Origin: Maribacter dokdonensis DSW-8
GTDB taxonomy: Bacteria; Bacteroidota; Bacteroidia; Flavobacteriales; Flavobacteriaceae
Direction of reading: 5' to 3'
DNA: 64,000 nt
Assembly (NCBI RefSeq): GCF_001447995.1
Contig: NZ_LDPE01000001.1
Coordinates: 620,001-684,000, forward strand
Positions 34,232-42,864 of the stretch are shown one piece after another (within the stretch, counting starts at the first letter, position 1; each line of letters starts with the position of its first letter). The position numbers and the translations under genes are program-made. The notes beneath the pieces are model-generated. The model was not told the origin of the DNA, did not search any database, and saw only the letters and a list, made by a program, of their open reading frames with translations.

Positions 34232-34727
34232 AATTATGCTTTTCCATTAATTTTTCCCTTACGGTTTTTCTTGCTCTGGACAAAGCTACCCGTATGGCCG
34301 TAGGTTTCATATCCAATAATTTTTCTATTTCTTCATATTCATATTGTTCTACATCCCGTAATTGTAATACCATTTTCTGCTGCTCAGGTAATTCTGCCAT
34401 AATTCTCTCAACCCAATCAATACTATCTTTTGCCTCTAATTCGCTCTGCAAAGATGTACTGGCATCGGTATAATTACTATGTACCAATTTTAAATTTCCC
34501 GCTTGTTTAGATTTTAAACGATCTAAGCAAAAGTTCTTGGTCATGGTCATGGCAAATGCCTCTACATTATTATAACTTTCCATTTTATTCTTTTTTGACC
34601 AAAGCTTTATCAGTATCTCTTGAGTTGCATCTTCTGCCTCTTCTGTAGACACCAACAACCTTTTGGCCATACGGAACAACTTATCCTTAAATGGTAATAC
34701 AATATTTAAAAACTCCGTTTGTTTCAT
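34218..34727 (-). CDS. ECF-type RNA polymerase sigma factor
   Basis: A sigma-70-family factor of 169 residues. Region 2 shows LVSTEEAEDATQEILIKLWSKKNKMESYNNVEAFAMTMTKNFCLDRLKS, binding core polymerase and the -10 DNA. Region 4 shows QQKMVLQLRDVEQYEYEEIEKLLDMKPTAIRVALSRARKTVREKL, the -35-binding helix-turn-helix. It heads the operon with the anti-sigma gene and three DUF4252 genes. The divergent S41 protease genes may belong to its regulon; that is inference. No TAnnTTTG box precedes it, in keeping with self-driven transcription. Confidence 0.94.
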   Translation of the reverse strand: MKQTEFLNIVLPFKDKLFRMAKRLLVSTEEAEDATQEILIKLWSKKNKMESYNNVEAFAMTMTKNFCLDRLKSKQAGNLKLVHSNYTDASTSLQSELEAKDSIDWVERIMAELPEQQKMVLQLRDVEQYEYEEIEKLLDMKPTAIRVALSRARKTVREKLMEKHNYGIA

Positions 34728-34947
34728 TTGGTTTGGCTGTCTGTAACCTTTCTTACAGGTTTACAAAAAGAAGACGACGCTGAACGATTTTTGTTACAAT
34801 TAATTTTTATTTCCTTGACTTGTAAGTAAATTTAACATCCTATTACTAATTATATACGTACTTATTTAAACTTCTGTTTTCGGTATAGTTTATGATGGCT
34901 TATAAATTGGCTAAAGCAGTACTCTTTAATTAATATTAAAAATAACT

Positions 34948-36474
34948 ATGAAAAAATTTTTCTTGTCCCTCCTTTGTCTAGGTCTTATTACAATGTCATG
35001 TAGTAATGATGATAACGACCCCGTAGTTGAAGAAGAAGAAATTGAAAATCCTGAAGAGGAAGAAGAAACGGTAGAAGTTGACATTGAAGTCCAAAACTTT
35101 TTTTGGCAAACACTGAACCTTTATTATTTCTGGCAAGGAGATGTACCAGATTTAGCAGATGATCGATTTGATACACAGACCGCTTACGAAGAATATCTTG
35201 CAGAAAATGATGATCCGGTTGCTTTATTAGAAAACAAATTGTTGTTTTCCGAAGATAGGTTTACCTTTTATAGCGATGATTATACTGAATTGGTAAACAG
35301 TTCTGCAGGTATTTCTAAAAGTAACGGTCTACAATTTGGTTTAGGTCTTATCTCTGGTACCGAAGACGTATTTGGTTTTGTAGAGTACATTGTAAAGGAT
35401 TCTGATGCATCGGGCAAAGACATTAAAAGAGGCGATTTATTTATAGGGGTTGATGGTCAAACATTAAACCTTGATAATTATATAGAATTACTTTTTGGGA
35501 ATAATGACACCTACACACTTAACATGGCTGATATTGTTGATGGTGGCATAAGCCCTAGTGATAAAAAAGTAACCCTAACCAAAACTGAAGGATTAATTGA
35601 AAATCCTATCCATGTAAATACCGTTATTACATCTGGAGACAAAAAAATTGGATACTTAATGTACAACCAATTCGTATCTGGATCTGAAGATAACCTTAAT
35701 TCAGTTTTTGCGGATTTCATAGCACAAGGTGTAAATGAACTGGTATTGGATTTACGTTATAACCCAGGTGGTAGAGGATCTACTGCCGCTGTTTTAGCCA
35801 GTTTAATCAAAGGCACCAACACCAACGACCTTTTATTTAAAACAATATATAATGCGAAATTACAAGCAGAATTTGATAGTAGTTTAACGGATAATTATTT
35901 TGTTAGCACCACCGGTACTGCTGATGGTAATTCAGATGCGGCACTGAATACATTAAATTTAAATAAAGTGTATATCATAGCTACAGAAGCTTCTGCATCT
36001 GCTAGTGAATTAGTGATGGTTGGTTTGGAACCTTATATTGATGTAGTACATATAGGTGGTACTACCGTTGGTAAAAACCAAGGCTCTGTACTATTTGTGG
36101 ATGATCCAGAAGGTGGTAATGTCTATGACCCTGAAAGAGTTGACAATATTAATCCTAATGTTCAGTGGGGACTACAGCCAATAATAAGTAGGGTTGAAAA
36201 TAGTGCTGGCTTTTCGGACTATGTGGATGGATTAATTCCTGATATTGAACTTTCAGAAGATGTTACCAACTTAGGAGTTTTGGGTGATGCAAATGAACCT
36301 CTATTGGCAAGAGCCATACAGGAAATCAACGGTAATGGAGCTAAAAGAAATTTTGATGTGATTTTACCAGCCAATGTTGTTTCTAGTTCAAAACTATATA
36401 ACCCGAGAAATACAACACTATTATTGAACAACAGCGTTCCTGTTGCTAAAATACCTGTATCTGAAAAGAAATAA
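34948..36474 (+). CDS. S41 family C-terminal-processing-type protease, lipoprotein
   Basis: A 508-residue cell-envelope protease; the lipobox gives Cys18 (LITMSC), followed by a strongly acidic tract rich in Asp and Glu. The N-terminal region NFFWQTLNLYYFWQGDVPDLADDRF precedes a PDZ-like domain (GLQFGLGLI ... KRGDLFIGVDGQTLNLDNY). The tail-protease core has LDLRYNPGG and the catalytic Ser in SASASE (about residue 350), with the Lys in VGKNQGS. It is followed 27 bases later by a paralogue, and is divergent from the ECF sigma operon. Substrates are unknown. Confidence 0.92.
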   Translation: MKKFFLSLLCLGLITMSCSNDDNDPVVEEEEIENPEEEEETVEVDIEVQNFFWQTLNLYYFWQGDVPDLADDRFDTQTAYEEYLAENDDPVALLENKLLFSEDRFTFYSDDYTELVNSSAGISKSNGLQFGLGLISGTEDVFGFVEYIVKDSDASGKDIKRGDLFIGVDGQTLNLDNYIELLFGNNDTYTLNMADIVDGGISPSDKKVTLTKTEGLIENPIHVNTVITSGDKKIGYLMYNQFVSGSEDNLNSVFADFIAQGVNELVLDLRYNPGGRGSTAAVLASLIKGTNTNDLLFKTIYNAKLQAEFDSSLTDNYFVSTTGTADGNSDAALNTLNLNKVYIIATEASASASELVMVGLEPYIDVVHIGGTTVGKNQGSVLFVDDPEGGNVYDPERVDNINPNVQWGLQPIISRVENSAGFSDYVDGLIPDIELSEDVTNLGVLGDANEPLLARAIQEINGNGAKRNFDVILPANVVSSSKLYNPRNTTLLLNNSVPVAKIPVSEKK

Positions 36475-36501
36475 AATCAAAACATTTTAGTTACACTTAG
36501 T

Positions 36502-37971
36502 ATGAAGAAGATAATAATAGTGTTTGCTGCCGTACTAGCATTTTCATGCTCAAAAGATGATGATCTTTCATTACCCAATACGGTAGACCCAGATGGCTCT
36601 GCAAATGTAGAAGTACAGGATTTCATGTGGAAGGCCATGAACTTTTGGTATTTCTGGCAAGCTAACGTAGATGACTTAGCAGATGATCGTTTTGAAAATA
36701 CGGAAGAAGGTAGAGCTGCCTATACCGCATTTTTAGATTCTGAAGATGACCCTGCATCATTTTTCGAGAATAAACTACAATATATAGAAGACAGATTTAG
36801 CTTTTTTAATGAAGATTATCGTGAGCTTACAAATTCGTTGGCAGGTATTTCTAAAAGTAACGGCCTGGAGTTTGGTCTTGTCCAATTTCAAGATAGCGAT
36901 GAAATTTTTGGATTTGTTCGCTACATTATTCCCAATTCCAATGCAACCTCTGCCAATATTCAACGTGGAGATCTGTTTACCGGAGTTGATGGCCAAACAT
37001 TGACCATTGACAACTACATTGGTCTGCTTTTTGGCGATAATGATACGTATACCTTGAACATGGCAGACTTTGAGAATGGTAATATTGTTCCCAACGAAGA
37101 AGAGGTAACCTTAACAAAAGAAGAAGGTCTGGCTGAAAACCCTGTTTTTCTTTCCAAATCTTTTACCATTGCCGGGGAAAACATTGGCTATATCATGTAC
37201 AACCAATTTACCAATGAATATGATGACGACCTGTACGCTGCAGTTCAAGATTTGAAATCTGCCGGTATTACCAATCTAGTTATGGATTTACGCTACAACC
37301 CAGGTGGATCTGTAAATACTACAAGATTATTAGCCAGTATGATTTACGGCACCAACACATCCGATATTTTTCTTAGAAAGAGATACAACGATAAACTACA
37401 AGAACAATTTAACGATAGTCAGTTAGAGGTATATTTTGCCGATAAGATTAATGGGGAGACCATTAATTCTTTAGGCTTTAACAAATTATATGTTATTACG
37501 TCTGCTAGTTCTGCTTCTGCCAGTGAATTATTGATCAATAGCTTGGAGCCTTATATAGATGTTATTCAAATTGGTGATGTTACCAGAGGTAAAAATGAAT
37601 TTTCCACCACATTGGTAGATGATAGGGAAAACTCATATTTATACACACCTTCAAGAGTCAACAATATCAATCCAGACAATCAATGGGCAATACAACCCTT
37701 AATTGGCAGGAATGAAAATGCCGATGGTTTTTATGATTTTACAAGCGGTTTACAACCAGATTATGAGTTGAAAGAAGATTATAGCAACCTTGGTATTATT
37801 GGGGAAGAAAACGAACCTTTATTGGCAAAAGCCATTGAGGTAATTACCGGTACTACCGGTAAACGCGACTTTACGGTTAAATACCCCATCAATATTATTA
37901 GCAGTTCTAAAGAAAATAGTATGATGAGCGATAAGATGGTGGATGATACCGTTTATGATTTGGAGTTCTAA
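36502..37971 (+). CDS. S41 family protease, tandem lipoprotein paralogue
   Basis: A 489-residue paralogue of the preceding gene with the same order: lipobox AFSC (Cys16), acidic tract, DFMWKAMNFWYFWQANVDDLADDRF, PDZ-like part with QRGDLFTGVDGQTLTIDNYI, MDLRYNPGG, SASASELLINSLEPYIDV and a Lys in RGKNEF. Both active-site residues seem intact. The two genes probably share a transcript and arose by tandem duplication. They end at a strong bidirectional terminator. Confidence 0.92.
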   Translation: MKKIIIVFAAVLAFSCSKDDDLSLPNTVDPDGSANVEVQDFMWKAMNFWYFWQANVDDLADDRFENTEEGRAAYTAFLDSEDDPASFFENKLQYIEDRFSFFNEDYRELTNSLAGISKSNGLEFGLVQFQDSDEIFGFVRYIIPNSNATSANIQRGDLFTGVDGQTLTIDNYIGLLFGDNDTYTLNMADFENGNIVPNEEEVTLTKEEGLAENPVFLSKSFTIAGENIGYIMYNQFTNEYDDDLYAAVQDLKSAGITNLVMDLRYNPGGSVNTTRLLASMIYGTNTSDIFLRKRYNDKLQEQFNDSQLEVYFADKINGETINSLGFNKLYVITSASSASASELLINSLEPYIDVIQIGDVTRGKNEFSTTLVDDRENSYLYTPSRVNNINPDNQWAIQPLIGRNENADGFYDFTSGLQPDYELKEDYSNLGIIGEENEPLLAKAIEVITGTTGKRDFTVKYPINIISSSKENSMMSDKMVDDTVYDLEF

Positions 37972-38053
37972 CTTACTCCAATACGTTATTTAAAGCATTG
38001 GCTTTAATATTGCGCTTTTAAATACAAGATTTCCTGAAGCCAAAAAACGATTT

Positions 38054-38093
38054 AAAAAAAGCTGAACAATGATACTATTGTTCAGCTTTTTTT
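38054..38093. terminator. bidirectional terminator between S41 and B12 loci
   Basis: GCTGAACAAT (38061-38070) and ATTGTTCAGC (38077-38086) are flanked by seven A and seven T. It closes the S41 pair on the plus strand and the btuB-btuG operon on the minus strand. Confidence 0.88.
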
Positions 38094-38156
38094 ATTATTA
38101 AATTTTACAATAATCTGTTATTTAGACTATTGAAAATTGTATTTTTTAATTAGATT

Positions 38157-39575
38157 TTATCTTGCTGCTGTTTCGTTAAAATATATACCTCCTGGAATAA
38201 TAGAAACTGTTTTAGAAGCCAATAAGGTATTATCTGATAAATCATAAACCTCTAAAGAGCCATTGCTGACAAAATCTTTGGCATCTACCCCATAAAGTTT
38301 ACCATCAATAACAGCCATATCATAAAAATTAAGACCTTCAATTACCGCAGTTGTTGGCAATATACTTGCTGTAGTATCCATAGCATACACAGACCCTCCA
38401 GAATAATAATAAAGAGTAGCTCCATCAATTTCTAAATTACCTGGATGTTCCGTAACTGCATAATTCATCGTTGTTGTAACCGTATTATCCGTAGTATTAA
38501 TATAATCTATTTGTCCGGCAGTCTCATTTCCGGTCCAAGATGGATTTCCACTTGATAATACCCAAAGATTTCCACTAGCATCTAATTGCATTGAATTAGG
38601 GCGATCTCCTACTGTAATGGTCGTAGTAACCGTATTGGTGGTAGCATCAATTACAGTAACCCCGCTATTTTGATTAAACCCTCCTTGGAGCGCTACATAA
38701 ACGGTATTATCCTTCACAATAATTTTCTCTGGCCCTTCCGCAACTGAAATAGTAGATTCTACGGTATTTGTTTCTAAGTCGATTACAGCAACATAATCAT
38801 CATCAGGATTAGAACCGTCTCCCCAATTTGTAACATATCCTTTACCATTAGCTATTGCCATATAACGAGGGTTTAAAAAATCTGTCTCGCTTGGCCCTCC
38901 AATTGTGGCAACAGACTCAAAAGTATAACGATTTACAACTTCTATCTTCTGGGAACCATTCATTACTATATAAGCCATATTTTCGTAAAAAGACATACTC
39001 TGTGCATTGTCCCCTAATGCATCTGCATCATTTACTGTTTTAAAAATATCGTTTTCCACAGTGGCTAAATCATCCGAAACAAAAGAAATAGAAGCATTTC
39101 CTTGCATAAAATTTCCTTCATGAGAAACCAATATCCCATTTTCAAATGGGTAAGAATCATTATCCGTAATTGTTACTATTAAAGAACTATTAGCTCCCAC
39201 AATATCCTCTTCATTACTAGTAGATGTAATAGTAAAAATTACCTCTTCAGAAGATTCAACCTCCGTATCATCAATTAAAATTAAACTTTCTTGTACTGAT
39301 GTTTCCCCTGCCGGTAAAATCACCGACCCTGATAAAGATTGATAGTCCTCCCCTTCAGTGGCTGTTCCTGTTACTTCATAATTAATGGTTACATCCATAG
39401 CATTTACGCTTGTAGTACTGATGGTTATTCCTACTGTTCCTTCTCCCTCATCATAACTATCTTCTGTTGTAGCTATTCCTATTGTTCCCGGTGTTGGCAT
39501 ATCATCATCATCACTACAAGATGTAAGTATAAATGAGGCGAAAGCCGCTGTTAACATAAAGTGTTTCAATTTCAT
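38157..39575 (-). CDS. btuG: BtuG-like surface beta-propeller lipoprotein with N-terminal Calx-beta domain
   Basis: A 472-residue lipoprotein (lipobox LTSC, Cys20, then SDDDDM). Residues about 30-135 are a Calx-beta-like domain (YDEGEGTVGITISTTSV ... GTATEGEDYQSLSGSVILPAGE ... FTITSTSN ... VTITDND). The rest is a YncE/DUF5074-type beta-propeller with repeated blades, such as YVAVIDLETNTVESTISV and VTVIDATTNTVTTTITV. In Bacteroides, BtuG is a propeller lipoprotein that binds cobalamin very tightly on the cell surface and passes it to BtuB. Here the gene follows a BtuB-like receptor by two bases, under a cobalamin riboswitch, so the same role is inferred. The Calx-beta part is not something I know from BtuG. 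Confidence 0.82.
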   Translation of the reverse strand: MKLKHFMLTAAFASFILTSCSDDDDMPTPGTIGIATTEDSYDEGEGTVGITISTTSVNAMDVTINYEVTGTATEGEDYQSLSGSVILPAGETSVQESLILIDDTEVESSEEVIFTITSTSNEEDIVGANSSLIVTITDNDSYPFENGILVSHEGNFMQGNASISFVSDDLATVENDIFKTVNDADALGDNAQSMSFYENMAYIVMNGSQKIEVVNRYTFESVATIGGPSETDFLNPRYMAIANGKGYVTNWGDGSNPDDDYVAVIDLETNTVESTISVAEGPEKIIVKDNTVYVALQGGFNQNSGVTVIDATTNTVTTTITVGDRPNSMQLDASGNLWVLSSGNPSWTGNETAGQIDYINTTDNTVTTTMNYAVTEHPGNLEIDGATLYYYSGGSVYAMDTTASILPTTAVIEGLNFYDMAVIDGKLYGVDAKDFVSNGSLEVYDLSDNTLLASKTVSIIPGGIYFNETAAR

Positions 39576-39577
39576 TT

Positions 39578-41407
39578 TTAAAAATTTAATATTAATTGTG
39601 TTTGTATATTTCTGTTGGGCATAGGACGTAATGCTACGTTTTCGTAATATGTATTAAACACATTGTTAACAGTAACTCCTATGGTATATTTTAAATCTTT
39701 TTTCAATATATCCGCCGTATAAGTTACCCCAAGATTTGCTACTTGATATTCTTTCAATTCCCCTCCAACAATAGATACAGAACCATTATACAAATGCTGA
39801 TAAAACAAATTTAAGTCCGCTATTCTATATTCTAATGAACCGTTTGCCGTATGGAATGGCACATAAATTAACTGTTCATTAGTACTCTTATCTTCTGAGA
39901 CGGTATAGGCATAATTTGTCTTAATCCCTAGCTCTTGGTTCTTACCTAAAGAATAATTTGCTTCTATTTTTGCCTCGGCTCCGTAAATTTCAACATCGTC
40001 TATATTTATAGGAGACCAAACCCCTTCATTATTGGGCAACCATTTAATCATGTCTTTTGTTGAAATATAATACCCGTTATATTGCATAGAGACAGCCCCA
40101 ATATTTAAAACATTCCCAAAATCTAACTGGTATGATTTTTCAGGAACAAGCTCTAAATTTCCACCTGGTTGCCAATACAAATCATTGAAGGTGGGAGTCC
40201 TAAAATTTTTTGATGCATTTATCTTTACCTGGTAATTGTCCGTAAGACTATAACTACCATCGAACGAAAAAACCAAAGGGCTTGAGAAATCTGAAGAAAA
40301 GTCTTGCCTAACACTCAAATTGTAGGCTATTGTAGATGAAATAATATGTTTTAATAGGGCCGTCGCAGAAAAATCATCCCTTTCTGGACTTCCAAAACTA
40401 TCCCCCGCGCCTTTATAGTTATTATATTCCAAAAAAGAGTTAAGTCTAAAAAATTTGGAAAGCTTATAATTCAGAGAATATCTTGCTAAAAAATTAGACA
40501 CCTTCCCAAAGGAGTAAATAGCCGCATCTTTATTCTCAAAATATTTATACTCTTCTTGCAAGTAGGCTAGTTTTATTTTAGATATCGCTTTTGGTCCATA
40601 ACTCCCCCACTCTAACTGAGTTCTATACTGGTTATCTTTATACTTACTTCTACCTAAAACCACCAAGTTTCCCGACAAATTTCTATCACTAATAAAAGTT
40701 TGATGGTATAACTTCAGTATCTGATTTTCAGAAAGAACATAACCTATATTCCAATTTAAATTTAGATTATTAAACTCGCCATTCTTATTCTCCTCACCGG
40801 TGTTTAAATACTTATAGTTATTATCCGATGCATTATAATTAACCCCTAAACTGTAGGACATTGATCGGCTACCATAACTCTGATTAAAATTTATTTTTTT
40901 TGTTTTATAACTTCCATAACCAATAGAAACTTGATTATCAAAGTGCTCTTTAAATAATAAATCGCTATTTAAATGAATACTACCGCCTATAGCTCCTGAA
41001 CCATACTGCACGCTTCCACCGCCACTACGAATGCTAATAGAATTGTAGTTAAATGGGTTTATGGTATTAAAATCTACTTGTCCGTTTAACTGTGAGTTTA
41101 TATTTATACCATTCCATATAACTGCGGTATGAGACGCATTGGTTCCTCTAAAGGCAGGGGAAGAAACCATACCAAATCCATTCTCTTTAAAATAAATGTT
41201 AGAATTAAATGCCAGTAACGAGGTAAGAGATCCGTTAGTACGTTGTATCATACTATCTTGTAATACAGTTACTTTATACCCCTCAGCGTACTGCTTAACT
41301 CTACTATCGGACACCACAACTTCATCCAAGTTTAAAATGGAATCTCGTTGTGCATACCCAACTGTAGCACAAAACACTAGTACTATTGAAATTAACTTTT
41401 TCATCAC
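39578..41407 (-). CDS. btuB: BtuB-like TonB-dependent cobalamin receptor
   Basis: A 609-residue outer-membrane receptor. The signal peptide ends at GYAQ, followed by a TonB-box-like LNLDEVVVSD, a plug domain (SSPAFRGTNASHTAVIWNGININSQLNGQVD ... GSGAIGGSIHL) and a 22-strand-type barrel ending in Phe (TQLILNF). It lacks the N-terminal carboxypeptidase-like domain of SusC/Oar proteins and is BtuB-sized. The cobalamin riboswitch just upstream makes corrinoid uptake the likely job. Either of the two initial Met codons (41407 or 41404) may be used. It is co-transcribed with the BtuG-like gene. Confidence 0.92.
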   Translation of the reverse strand: MMKKLISIVLVFCATVGYAQRDSILNLDEVVVSDSRVKQYAEGYKVTVLQDSMIQRTNGSLTSLLAFNSNIYFKENGFGMVSSPAFRGTNASHTAVIWNGININSQLNGQVDFNTINPFNYNSISIRSGGGSVQYGSGAIGGSIHLNSDLLFKEHFDNQVSIGYGSYKTKKINFNQSYGSRSMSYSLGVNYNASDNNYKYLNTGEENKNGEFNNLNLNWNIGYVLSENQILKLYHQTFISDRNLSGNLVVLGRSKYKDNQYRTQLEWGSYGPKAISKIKLAYLQEEYKYFENKDAAIYSFGKVSNFLARYSLNYKLSKFFRLNSFLEYNNYKGAGDSFGSPERDDFSATALLKHIISSTIAYNLSVRQDFSSDFSSPLVFSFDGSYSLTDNYQVKINASKNFRTPTFNDLYWQPGGNLELVPEKSYQLDFGNVLNIGAVSMQYNGYYISTKDMIKWLPNNEGVWSPINIDDVEIYGAEAKIEANYSLGKNQELGIKTNYAYTVSEDKSTNEQLIYVPFHTANGSLEYRIADLNLFYQHLYNGSVSIVGGELKEYQVANLGVTYTADILKKDLKYTIGVTVNNVFNTYYENVALRPMPNRNIQTQLILNF

Positions 41408-41413
41408 AACAAC

Positions 41414-41432
41414 GACTTTTTACCCGAAAGTC
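41414..41432 (-). promoter_or_regulatory. possible expression-platform hairpin of the cobalamin riboswitch
   Basis: GACTTT and AAAGTC (41414-41419 and 41427-41432) can form a small stem 7 to 25 bases upstream of the btuB start codon. It could hide the ribosome landing site when cobalamin binds. There is no T-run, so control of translation rather than termination is suggested. Confidence 0.4.
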
Positions 41433-41455
41433 CATCGCATTTAAATTAAAAATAT

Positions 41456-41638
41456 GGCAGGTCTCCTGACTTACGTACTACTATTCACCTTCCCATTAAA
41501 CTAATAACAGTGGTACCGAAGAAATAGCAGCCATCTTTAAAACAAAGACTAAGCTTACAGTTGCGGGAACAGCTCTAGATTTTCACTAGATTCCCTTTTA
41601 ATTTCATTACAAAAAACAATGAAAACCAAAATTCATGG
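41456..41638 (-). ncRNA. cobalamin (AdoCbl-type) riboswitch
   Basis: Read on the minus strand, the conserved blocks come in canonical order: a GGGAA block leading to TAGTGAAAATCTAGAGCTG (near 41560-41595), then CCCGCAACTGTAAGC, a GCCA-type GGTACCACTG, GGGAAGGTG and the closing GTCAGGAGACCTGCC (41456-41470). These match the B12-box family. The 5' boundary is uncertain within about 15 bases. It fills most of the 308-base space between the divergent btuB and btuF genes and precedes btuB, so cobalamin should turn down the receptor operon. Confidence 0.95.
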
Positions 41639-41686
41639 CGAAAGTAAACATTTAGTTTAATCTTTCTAAGTAAACTTTTATAATAC

Positions 41687-41694
41687 TACTTTTG
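41687..41694 (+). promoter_or_regulatory. -7 box of the btuFCD operon
   Basis: TACTTTTG, 22 bases before the btuF ATG. The short leader has no room for a riboswitch, so this operon seems not to be under direct riboswitch control. Confidence 0.5.
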
Positions 41695-41715
41695 AAAAAT
41701 AGACGAATTACTACC

Positions 41716-42864
41716 ATGTTAAAACGCTTGCTTTTTATTAGTTACCTTCTTTTGTTATGCGGATGCAAGCAGGAGAAAAAAGAAACAATTGTAAACAAAA
41801 CCAATACAAAAAGCACTTTAATAAAATATGCCAATGGTTTTTCAATTCAAAACCAAAGTAACGGCATTACCATTATCAGGGTATTAAAACCTTGGGCAAA
41901 TGCCAAAACTACATACACCTACGCTTTGGTTCCTAAAGAACTACAAGCAAGTGTCACTTTAAACAAAAATGAATATGACGCTATAATTTCAACGCCTGTT
42001 GAACATATTGTGGTGACCTCAACTACTCATATTCCCGCTTTAGAAGAATTAGGAGCTTTAAACCAACTTATTGGCTTTCCAGATACCAAGTACATTTCTT
42101 CTACAGCAACAAGAAAATTAATAGATGCTGGAAAAATTAAAGAATTAGGTGTCAACGAAAGTATAAATACCGAAGCTGTCCTGGCATTGCAACCAGATTT
42201 AATCTTTGGCTTTGCCATAAACGGTGGCAACAGCACTTATGAAACCATACAACGCGCTAATATCCCCGTAGTTTATAATGGTGATTGGGTTGAAGAAACA
42301 CCCTTGGGAAAAGCGGAATGGATTAAATTTTTTGCTCCATTTTTTAACAAGACCCAAAAGGCAGATGCTATCTTTAATAATATTGAAACATCCTATCTAG
42401 AAGCCAAAAAACTAGCTGCTGGGGCTAAAAGCAAACCTACCGTTCTTAGTGGTGCCATGTACAATGATGTTTGGTATTTGCCGGGAGGCAAAAGCTGGGC
42501 AGCCAATTTTCTAAAAGATGCCAATGCCCTGTATTTATGGAAATCTACCGATGAAAACGGAAGTCTTTCTTTAAGTTGGGAAAGTGCCCTAGATCTTGGG
42601 CAACATGCCGAGTATTGGATAGGACCTGCTCAATTTTCCACTTACCAAGAAATGCAAGACGCAAGCGAGCACTACATGCGATTTGATGCCTTTAAAAAAA
42701 GAAAAGTATTTACTACGGCAAATACAAAAGGAGAAACAGGTGGCACGTTATATTACGAACTGGCACCACAAAGACCTGATCTAGTTTTAAAGGATTTAAT
42801 TCATATTTTACACCCTGGATTGTTACCCAACTATACACCATACTTTTTTAAACCACTGCTTTAA
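41716..42864 (+). CDS. btuF: cobalamin ABC transporter substrate-binding lipoprotein
   Basis: A lipoprotein of 382 residues (lipobox LCGC) of the BtuF/FecB clamshell class. The first lobe has HIVVTSTTHIPALEELGALNQLIGFPD, the hinge helix region EAVLALQPDLIFGFAINGG, and the second lobe contains VLSGAMYNDVWYLPGGKSWAANFLKDA. The family includes both corrinoid and siderophore binders; the adjacent cobalamin riboswitch and BtuB/BtuG genes favour B12. The ATG at 41716 follows a -7 box by 22 bases and gives the correct signal peptide. The stop codon TAA is directly followed, in the same frame, by btuC. Confidence 0.9.
   Translation: MLKRLLFISYLLLLCGCKQEKKETIVNKTNTKSTLIKYANGFSIQNQSNGITIIRVLKPWANAKTTYTYALVPKELQASVTLNKNEYDAIISTPVEHIVVTSTTHIPALEELGALNQLIGFPDTKYISSTATRKLIDAGKIKELGVNESINTEAVLALQPDLIFGFAINGGNSTYETIQRANIPVVYNGDWVEETPLGKAEWIKFFAPFFNKTQKADAIFNNIETSYLEAKKLAAGAKSKPTVLSGAMYNDVWYLPGGKSWAANFLKDANALYLWKSTDENGSLSLSWESALDLGQHAEYWIGPAQFSTYQEMQDASEHYMRFDAFKKRKVFTTANTKGETGGTLYYELAPQRPDLVLKDLIHILHPGLLPNYTPYFFKPLL

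Noticed and set aside
41640..41716. A second cobalamin riboswitch in front of btuF
   Set aside because: Only about 22 bases lie between the -7 box and the ATG and no B12-box sequence is visible on the plus strand.
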